This document shows, piece by piece, positions 1 to 4,611 of a DNA stretch of 5,930 nucleotides (position 1 is the stretch's first letter; every line of letters begins with the position of its first letter). The translations under genes were made by a program, and so were the position numbers. The stretch is from Kiritimatiellia bacterium (GTDB lineage: Bacteria > Verrucomicrobiota > Kiritimatiellia > SLAD01). Below the pieces are notes generated by a model. That model did no database searches, was not told the origin of the DNA, and saw only the letters and a program-made list of their open reading frames with translations. Where the stretch lies: contig SKXR01000157.1 in assembly GCA_007128275.1 (NCBI GenBank), positions 1 through 5,930 of the forward strand, written 5' to 3'.

Positions 1-614
1 AGTTGACGGGGGCCACCACGTATACGTTAACGGTGCATCCGCAGGGCGGCGCGGCGCAAACGTATGCCGGCGAGTGGGAAGAGAACGCAGATCAGGTCGT
101 TGCCCGTTTCCGCGCATGGTCTTGGGACAACGGCGTGAATAACGAAGATAACGACTTCGACTTCTTTGTGGACGACCTGGCCGTCACCGAACCGGGCACG
201 GGCGAACCGGTCTGGACGAACGCGTCGGTGACCATCACGCGCTCGGCGGAAGAAGGGGACAGTAATGGCGACGGCGTGCCGGACTCGTGGTATATCGGAC
301 ATGGTTTGGATCCGAACATTCCCAATCTGGGCGATCAGGTGGCCGATAATGGTTACACCTATCGGGCGTCCTATCTGATGGACCTGGACCCGGCCGACGA
401 CAGCCTTCCGCCCTTTGAGATGGGCATGAATGGAAGCGGCAAGTTCATGTTTACGGGGCCCACCGGCCGCAGCTACATGGTGCAGTACAAAGACGACTTG
501 ATGCAGCCGATCTGGTCGAACCTCCATTCATTGGGCGTCGGTGAGGACCTCGAAGACGGCGACAACATGCCGTACCGATTCTATCGCATTCGTTTTGAGG
601 GCATGGGAGAATAA
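1..614 (+). CDS. C-terminal part of a large exported/surface protein with a calcium-type loop (5' truncated)
   Basis: The frame is open from the left edge and ends at TAA 612-614, so only about the last 203 residues are present and the true start lies outside. Numbering from the codon at 3: residues ~5-62 are beta-rich and end in DFDFFVDDLAV, which resembles the closing strand of jelly-roll/LamG-like domains. Residues 86-94 (DSNGDGVPD) match the D-x-N-x-D-G-x-x-D loop of thrombospondin type 3/dockerin-like calcium sites and are followed by SWYIGHGLDPN. The last ~65 residues contain GRSYMVQYKDD, IWSNL and RFYRIRF, a C-terminal beta domain common (from memory) in big exported proteins of Verrucomicrobiota and relatives. 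No PEP-CTERM, LPXTG or membrane anchor follows; the chain ends EGMGE. The enzymatic or binding role must be in the missing N-terminal part, so no specific function is assigned. Confidence 0.85.
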   Translation, partial: LTGATTYTLTVHPQGGAAQTYAGEWEENADQVVARFRAWSWDNGVNNEDNDFDFFVDDLAVTEPGTGEPVWTNASVTITRSAEEGDSNGDGVPDSWYIGHGLDPNIPNLGDQVADNGYTYRASYLMDLDPADDSLPPFEMGMNGSGKFMFTGPTGRSYMVQYKDDLMQPIWSNLHSLGVGEDLEDGDNMPYRFYRIRFEGMGE

Positions 615-657
615 CTTTTCGGTCGCCCGTTCTTTGAGGTACGGCGAATTCTTCCAG

Positions 658-693
658 CCTGCTCCACCGAAGTGACCGCTTCGGCGGAGCAGG
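658..693. repeat. 36-base near-perfect palindrome downstream of the first gene
   Basis: CCTGCTCC (658-665) pairs with GGAGCAGG (686-693), and CCGAAG (667-672) pairs with CTTCGG (679-684). One A/C mismatch separates the two stem parts (666/685), and the loop is TGACCG (673-678). This gives 14 pairs in a GC-rich stem 43 bases after the stop codon at 614. It could act as a terminator for the preceding gene, but no T-run follows (TCCGGATGCG), so a plain intrinsic terminator is doubtful. It could also be an mRNA 3'-end protecting stem or a REP-like unit. Confidence 0.7.
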
Positions 694-730
694 TCCGGAT
701 GCGCCCTGGAGGCTGAACCGGCACGCGCGA

Positions 731-752
731 ATTAGAATTGTGTCTGTCCCCC
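731..752. other. Short motif ATTAGAATTGTGTCTGTCCC, possible repeat-element edge
   Basis: This AT-rich-to-C-rich block stands out from its GC-rich surroundings. Its GTGTCTGTCCCC core, reverse complement GGGGACAGACAC, is a string I remember recurring beside IS200/REP-associated tyrosine transposase genes in unrelated bacteria. That is a memory-based association only; no transposase is present here. Together with the palindrome at 658-693 it could be a degenerate non-autonomous element. It ends 21 bases before the antiporter start, and the alternative TTG start at 738 lies inside it. Confidence 0.3.
733..738 (+). promoter_or_regulatory. Weak -10 candidate for the calcium/sodium antiporter gene
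   Basis: TAGAAT matches five of six bases of TATAAT and sits about 36 bases before the ATG at 774. No convincing -35 hexamer is found 16-18 bases upstream and there is no TGn extension, so this is a weak call. Transcription would start near 745. Confidence 0.22.
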
Positions 753-773
753 GTTTGCGCATTACTAGCATCC

Positions 774-1706
774 ATGCTGACAGCTGTTTATCTCTTGGCC
801 GGGATCCTACTGCTTTACGCGGGGGCGGAAGCGCTCGTGCGCGGCGGCGCATCGTTGGCTTTGCGCATGGGCATTTCGCCGCTGGTCGTCGGACTGACGG
901 TCATTTCGTTCGGAACAAGCGCGCCCGAACTGCTGGTTAGTTTCAAAGCGGCGATGGACCACAACAGCCCCATTGCCTTGGGCAACGTGATCGGGTCGAA
1001 CATCGCGAATATTGCGTTGGTACTCGGGTTGGCCGCCTTGATCCGGCCCATTCGCGTGGAGCAGCAAGTAATCCGTCGCGAGATTCCCATCATGTTGATC
1101 GCGTCGATCATCCTTTGCGGCATGTTGTGGAACGGACGCCTAAGCCGCATCGAAGGCGCATTGCTGTTCGCCGCGCTGATCGCCTACACGGTGTTCAGCA
1201 TACGCCTATCCCGTAAAGAACGCCGCACGCCTCCCAACGACGTGCCGGCTCAACGCCGTTCCGCGCCGCTCAGCGCCGGCATGGTCATCCTGGGGCTGGC
1301 CCTGCTGGTGCCGGGCGCGCATGTCTTTGTCCTCGGCGCCGTCACCGTGGCCGAACGGCTCGGCGTGAGCGCATTTGTCATTGGGTTGACCGTGGTGGCG
1401 ATCGGCACCAGCCTGCCGGAAATTGCGACGTCCGTGGTGGCCGCGATCAAAGGGGAAGGCGACATGGCCGTCGGCAACGCCGTGGGGTCCAACATCTTCA
1501 ACATCTTCTGCATTCTCGGCCTGACGGCCTTGGTTTTCGAGGTCGAAGGAAACGGCGTGGCCTGGATCGATCTGGGCGCGATGCTGACCGTGGCGTTGGT
1601 AAGCTTGCCGATTATGCGCACCGGTTTTCGCATCAACCGCTGGGAAGGAGCCGGCCTGCTAACGGCCTACACGGCGTATTTGGCGTATCTGCTCCAGCGC
1701 GCTTGA
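774..1706 (+). CDS. CaCA-family calcium/sodium antiporter (YrbG-like)
   Basis: This 310-residue inner-membrane protein belongs to the Ca2+:cation antiporter superfamily, which exchanges cytoplasmic Ca2+ for Na+ (or H+). Both diagnostic alpha repeats are intact and in inverted-duplication order. Alpha-1 has GTSAPE at 47-52 and GNVIGSN at 70-76; alpha-2 has GTSLPE at 211-216 and GNAVGSN at 234-240. The two glutamates, E52 and E216, are the ones that bind the ion in this family. Hydrophobic stretches at ~1-20, 34-57, 68-90, 104-119, 128-145 and their C-terminal counterparts fit ten helices, with a basic loop (RKERR...) at ~147-163 between the halves. I chose ATG 774 because the hydrophobic first helix begins there. 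The in-frame TTG at 738 would add 12 residues encoded by the odd motif block, and is less likely. There is no Shine-Dalgarno sequence before 774 (CATTACTAGCATCC). The length matches the family (~310-325). The substrate (Ca2+ versus other divalents, Na+ versus H+) cannot be settled from sequence. Confidence 0.94.
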   Translation: MLTAVYLLAGILLLYAGAEALVRGGASLALRMGISPLVVGLTVISFGTSAPELLVSFKAAMDHNSPIALGNVIGSNIANIALVLGLAALIRPIRVEQQVIRREIPIMLIASIILCGMLWNGRLSRIEGALLFAALIAYTVFSIRLSRKERRTPPNDVPAQRRSAPLSAGMVILGLALLVPGAHVFVLGAVTVAERLGVSAFVIGLTVVAIGTSLPEIATSVVAAIKGEGDMAVGNAVGSNIFNIFCILGLTALVFEVEGNGVAWIDLGAMLTVALVSLPIMRTGFRINRWEGAGLLTAYTAYLAYLLQRA

Positions 1707-1776
1707 ACCCGCACCGGACGAAAAGCGGATCGCCTACGCATCGCAGTCCCTAATTCTTTTCGGCATATTCTCCTAT

Positions 1777-1869
1777 CCCTCCCCGCCGGTCACCCTGCGC
1801 TTCGCTTAGATGGACCTGCATTCCTCCCAGGAGGGGTCTCCCGGCCGCGAAGCGTCGGGAGGGGGTGGG
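1777..1869. repeat. Nested palindromes in the convergent spacer; terminator or repeat element
   Basis: Several complementary blocks are packed into 93 bases. CCCTCCC (1777-1783) pairs with GGGAGGG (1857-1863), and CGCTTCGC (1798-1805) pairs with GCGAAGCG (1847-1854). Alternatively CTCCCG (1838-1843) pairs with CGGGAG (1856-1861) as a local hairpin. GACC (1813-1816) pairs with GGTC (1835-1838) around an inner CCTC/GAGG stem (1823-1834). The spacer lies between the ends of two convergent units (stops at 1706 and 1904), where a two-way terminator is expected. Neither strand has a proper T-run after the stem; the plus strand has only GGTTGATTTTG about ten bases later. A structured intergenic repeat is an equally good reading. 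Confidence 0.55.
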
Positions 1870-1903
1870 TTGATTTTGTACCGATACGCATGGGAAACGG
1901 GTA

Positions 1904-2872
1904 TCACATCTCCCCCACAATCTCTTCCAGCACATCCTCTATCGAAACCAACCCGATAACCTTTTCCTGCTCGTCCTGCACCAGCGCCAGCGGTTGTCGC
2001 GTGGAGCGCATACGGGGAAAAAGCTGATCGGCGCGAGCCCTCCCGGCGACATACTGCGGCGGGCGCGCGTAATCCCGGGCCGTGCGCTCGGCGAGCTGAT
2101 TGCTCATCAACACATCCAAAATGTGCACGAGCCCCACAAATTCACTGGTCTGTTCGTTGTAAATGGGGATCCGACTGACCTGATGCCGACGAGCCACTTC
2201 CAGCACGTCCTTCGCAGACGTGTCCGGGCGGACCACCACCATGCGCTCCCGCGGCACCATGATGTCGGCGCAGGTCTTGTGCGTCAGCTCAAGAACGCCG
2301 TGCATCATCCGCCTCTCCTCGGAAGACAAGGCCCCCGTCTTCTCGCCTTCCCTCGTGAGAAATTGCAATTCCTCGCGCGTGATGAACGGGTTGCGGCGCT
2401 CCTCGTCCCCCGTATGGCCCGGGATCAAGACGCGCGCCATCCGCATGACCCCCATGCTCAAGGGATAGAACAGATACCCGGACCACTGCAAGATGCGGGC
2501 AAACGGGATCACGCGATAGGCCGGGTAACTGCGGAACCACGCCTTCGGAAGATATTCGCCGACCACCAATAACACCACGGTGCTGACCACGCTGGCCACC
2601 CATAGGCCGTGCGCGCCCAGCAAGTGCACGGCCATGCCGGCGCCGGTCACGGAAACAGCCACGTTGCAGAGATTCGTGCCGACCAGCGTCGTTCCCAACA
2701 AATGATCCGGCTGGTCCAGAAACTGTTGGATGATACTCGCGCCCGGCTTTTGCCTCCGCACCAGATGCTGAAGCCGGATGCGATTCACCGAGACCACGCC
2801 GGTTTCCATGCCGGAATACAACGCGCTGCCGAGTAGGCCGATCAAAAGGAACAGGACCTCCATCGCGCTCAT
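1904..2872 (-). CDS. CNNM/CorC-type membrane protein, short form (DUF21 + CBS pair, no CorC_HlyC domain)
   Basis: The 322-residue product has a DUF21 (CNNM) transmembrane domain at ~1-150, an acidic/charged linker, and a CBS pair at ~203-322. Characterised CNNM/CorC proteins export or regulate Mg2+ (sometimes Co2+) and bind ATP in the CBS pair. Hallmarks seen: LYSGMETG at 18-25, GTNLCN at 65-70, GEYLPK at 105-110, MVPRERM at 205-211, SRIPIY at 233-238, and IEDVLEEIVGEM at the end. The chain stops right after CBS2, so the usual C-terminal CorC_HlyC domain is absent by design, not by a visible frameshift. Two positions near the metal site differ from the upstream paralogue (SGME instead of SSSE, GTN instead of GNT). 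The start at 2872 is supported by the ATGA overlap with the upstream stop and by GAGGAGG at 2883-2889, ten bases away. Old annotations may say 'hemolysin'; I see no toxin-like feature. Confidence 0.92.
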   Translation of the reverse strand: MSAMEVLFLLIGLLGSALYSGMETGVVSVNRIRLQHLVRRQKPGASIIQQFLDQPDHLLGTTLVGTNLCNVAVSVTGAGMAVHLLGAHGLWVASVVSTVVLLVVGEYLPKAWFRSYPAYRVIPFARILQWSGYLFYPLSMGVMRMARVLIPGHTGDEERRNPFITREELQFLTREGEKTGALSSEERRMMHGVLELTHKTCADIMVPRERMVVVRPDTSAKDVLEVARRHQVSRIPIYNEQTSEFVGLVHILDVLMSNQLAERTARDYARPPQYVAGRARADQLFPRMRSTRQPLALVQDEQEKVIGLVSIEDVLEEIVGEM

Positions 2873-4125
2873 GCCGACCCGTCCTCCTCGCCGCTGGATT
2901 CAGGCAACCGCTCCAACAGGACGAGCACCACCCGATGCCGCCGCATCAATTGCACCACGGCGCGATAGCCCTGATGCGTGACGACGTCACCGGTGCGCGG
3001 CAACCGTTCAAGCCGCGCGGCAAGCCATCCCGCCAAGCGATCGACACCTTCCGCTTCCAAGTCGAGGTCCAGTCTCTGTTTGATGTCCTCCAAGCTGACT
3101 TGGCCGTCCAGCAGCCATCGGTTCGGACCGGCGGGATCAAACAACAGCTTGTGATCGGCATGTTCGTCGTCGATATCACCGGTAATCTCCTCCAGAATAT
3201 CGCCGCGCGTGACCACGCCGGCCGTGCCTCCGTACTCGTCCACCACGACGGCCGCACGTCGCCGTTCACGCAGGAACCGGGTCAGAAGCCGGTCCAGCGG
3301 ACAGGATTCCGGCACATACACAGGCGGCGCCCAGGCGGGCTGGGCCCGATGCGCCTTATCGAGCAGGAATCGGCGCACATCCAGGAACCCTTCCACTTGA
3401 TCGATATGATCACGGTACAACACCAGTTGTCTCACTTTGGCGCGCTTGGCCACCGCTTCCAGGTCCGTCTGGTCATCGTTGAGATCGTATCCGATCAAAT
3501 CCACGCGCGGCGTCATCACGTCGCGCGCTTCCAAGTCTTCCAGGCGCATGATGGACTTGAGCATATCGCGTTCGCCCTCGTGCAGGACGCCCTTCTCGCC
3601 GCTCATGTCGACAACCGTCTCGAATTCCTCTTCCGACAACGTGCGTCCGCGCGGCCTGAAAGTGACTTCGAACGTCGCCGTAATCTTCTCCAAACCCACG
3701 CGTAACGGTGTAAGCCCATGCATGATCAGGGTCAATGGCCCCGCATACAGCACCGACATCCGTTCCGGCCACAGGAAAGCCGCCCGCTTCGGGGCCACCT
3801 CGCCGAACACCAACAAGAGGAGGGTCATGGCCGCGATCGCAATCCACTCCCCGTGCTTCGGAAAGAGCTGAACCGCCATCGCGAAACCGAGCACGGAAAT
3901 CACCACATTGACCAAGGTATTTCCGATCAGAATAGTCGACAGGAACCGCGTGGGCGGATTAAGAATATGGCGAACCTGTTCCGCCGCCTTCGGGTGCGAC
4001 TTGCCCATTCGCCGGATATGCAGGGGGTTGAGGGAGAAAAGTGCGACTTCCGAGCTGGAAAAGAAGGCGGAAATCACCAGCAACACGGTCAACACGACGA
4101 ATTGGATCACAATCAAGGAGGTCAT
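2869..4125 (-). CDS. CNNM/CorC-type membrane protein, full form (DUF21 + CBS pair + CorC_HlyC domain)
   Basis: This 418-residue product has the standard architecture of bacterial CorC/YfjD-type proteins linked to Mg2+ export. DUF21 membrane domain ~1-150 carries FFSSSEVAL (21-29), GNTLVN (68-73) and FGEVAPK (107-113), the conserved stretches that line the metal site in solved CNNM/CorC structures. The CBS pair ~200-325 carries VMTPRVD (203-209) and the strong VVVDEYGGTAGVV (293-305) with GDILEEITGDIDDE (308-321). The CorC_HlyC domain is ~330-405, followed by an acidic SSGEEDGSA tail. CBS1 is eroded: the usual S-R-x-P-V-Y reads RQLVLY. The start ATG at 4125 is chosen because the membrane domain begins there. 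The frame is open for 107 more codons upstream, but these cross the divergent yjbQ gene and do not look like protein. No Shine-Dalgarno sequence precedes 4125. The stop overlaps the next gene's start (ATGA, 2869-2872), so the two genes form an operon with this one first. Confidence 0.94.
   Translation of the reverse strand: MTSLIVIQFVVLTVLLVISAFFSSSEVALFSLNPLHIRRMGKSHPKAAEQVRHILNPPTRFLSTILIGNTLVNVVISVLGFAMAVQLFPKHGEWIAIAAMTLLLLVFGEVAPKRAAFLWPERMSVLYAGPLTLIMHGLTPLRVGLEKITATFEVTFRPRGRTLSEEEFETVVDMSGEKGVLHEGERDMLKSIMRLEDLEARDVMTPRVDLIGYDLNDDQTDLEAVAKRAKVRQLVLYRDHIDQVEGFLDVRRFLLDKAHRAQPAWAPPVYVPESCPLDRLLTRFLRERRRAAVVVDEYGGTAGVVTRGDILEEITGDIDDEHADHKLLFDPAGPNRWLLDGQVSLEDIKQRLDLDLEAEGVDRLAGWLAARLERLPRTGDVVTHQGYRAVVQLMRRHRVVLVLLERLPESSGEEDGSA
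2883..2889 (-). promoter_or_regulatory. Shine-Dalgarno GAGGAGG for the short CNNM gene
   Basis: On the minus strand GAGGAGG lies ten bases before the ATG at 2872, inside the 3' end of the upstream CNNM gene, where it also encodes the acidic EED segment of that protein's tail. It is the only strong ribosome binding site at a gene start in this window and, with the ATGA overlap, fixes the start and suggests coupled translation. Confidence 0.6.
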
Positions 4126-4138
4126 GGCGAATGGAATA

Positions 4139-4166
4139 TTGGAGTATGCACAGGTCTTGCTATGAT
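4139..4166 (+). promoter_or_regulatory. Extended -10 promoter for yjbQ
   Basis: The -10 box TATGAT (4161-4166) matches five of six consensus bases and is preceded by TGC, giving an extended TGn -10. A poor -35, TTGGAG (4139-4144), sits 16 bases upstream; the extended -10 can offset that. Transcription would start near 4173, leaving a leader of about 22 bases before the ATG at 4195. Confidence 0.45.
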
Positions 4167-4171
4167 TTCCA
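4143..4171 (-). promoter_or_regulatory. Weak sigma70-like promoter candidate for the CNNM operon
   Basis: On the minus strand TGGAAA (4166-4171) is followed after 17 bases by CATACT (4143-4148). Each hexamer matches four of six consensus bases. The spacing and position before the ATG at 4125 fit, but the match alone is poor. It overlaps the stronger opposite promoter, so the two would compete. Confidence 0.22.
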
Positions 4172-4194
4172 GTATGAAATAGTATGCGGGAACG

Positions 4195-4599
4195 ATGCAG
4201 AAATTTCAGGTACACACCAGTGAACGGACGCACTTTCTGGAAATCTCCGGGGAGGTGCAGGAACAGGTGAGCAAGGCGAACCTGCAAGACGGGTTGGTGA
4301 CGGTGTTTGTTCCTCACACCACAGCGGGCATCACCATCAACGAGCATGCCGACCCGGACGTGGTGCACGACATGAAGGATGTCCTGGACCGCATGGTCCC
4401 GTGGGAAGGAGGCTATCGGCATGCCGAAGGCAATACCGCGGCCCATGTGAAGGCGTCCATGATGGGTTCATCCGCGCAGGTACTCGTGGTGGACGGTCGC
4501 CTGCAGTTGGGCACCTGGCAGGGAATATTCTTTTGCGAATTCGACGGACCGCGTTCCAGAACCGTCTGGCTGCACTTCTCATCAACCATCACCCCTTAA
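4195..4599 (+). CDS. yjbQ: YjbQ family protein (UPF0047; secondary thiamine-phosphate synthase type)
   Basis: The product has 134 residues, the normal length for this single-domain cytosolic family. The conserved blocks are all there: PHTTAGITINEHAD at 40-53, VVHDM at 56-60, YRHAEGNTAAHVKASMMG at 74-91, and LQLGTWQGIFFCEFDGPR at 103-120. The histidines H41, H76 and H84 with E50 and E78 form the conserved polar cluster of the family. E. coli YjbQ can supply weak thiamine-phosphate synthase activity, hence the database name, but the physiological role is unsettled. The ATG at 4195 is preceded by GCGGGAACG, at best a weak ribosome site. The gene starts a short plus-strand unit with the lipoprotein gene that follows 12 bases after its stop, and is divergent from the CNNM operon. 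Confidence 0.95.
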   Translation: MQKFQVHTSERTHFLEISGEVQEQVSKANLQDGLVTVFVPHTTAGITINEHADPDVVHDMKDVLDRMVPWEGGYRHAEGNTAAHVKASMMGSSAQVLVVDGRLQLGTWQGIFFCEFDGPRSRTVWLHFSSTITP

Positions 4600-4611
4600 C
4601 CATTCTTTCCC

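Noticed and set aside
27..527. Minus-strand frame opposite the first gene.
   Set aside because: Composition is that of an antisense shadow (His/Val/Arg-rich), and the plus strand encodes recognisable calcium-loop and C-terminal domain motifs.
1719..1762. CGAAAAG (1719-1725) and CTTTTCG (1756-1762) as a terminator stem for the antiporter gene.
   Set aside because: Seven pairs around a 30-base loop without a T-run is a weak structure and could easily be chance.
1904..4125. Hemolysin/toxin function, as older annotation of this family would suggest.
   Set aside because: The proteins are DUF21-CBS membrane proteins; the 'hemolysin' label is historical, and nothing here resembles a secreted toxin.
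4126..4446. N-terminal extension of the long CNNM gene up to an ATG at 4446 on the minus strand.
   Set aside because: The extra 107 codons run antisense through most of yjbQ, are rich in His/Arg/Val with no domain features, and precede the true first membrane helix, which starts at the ATG at 4125.
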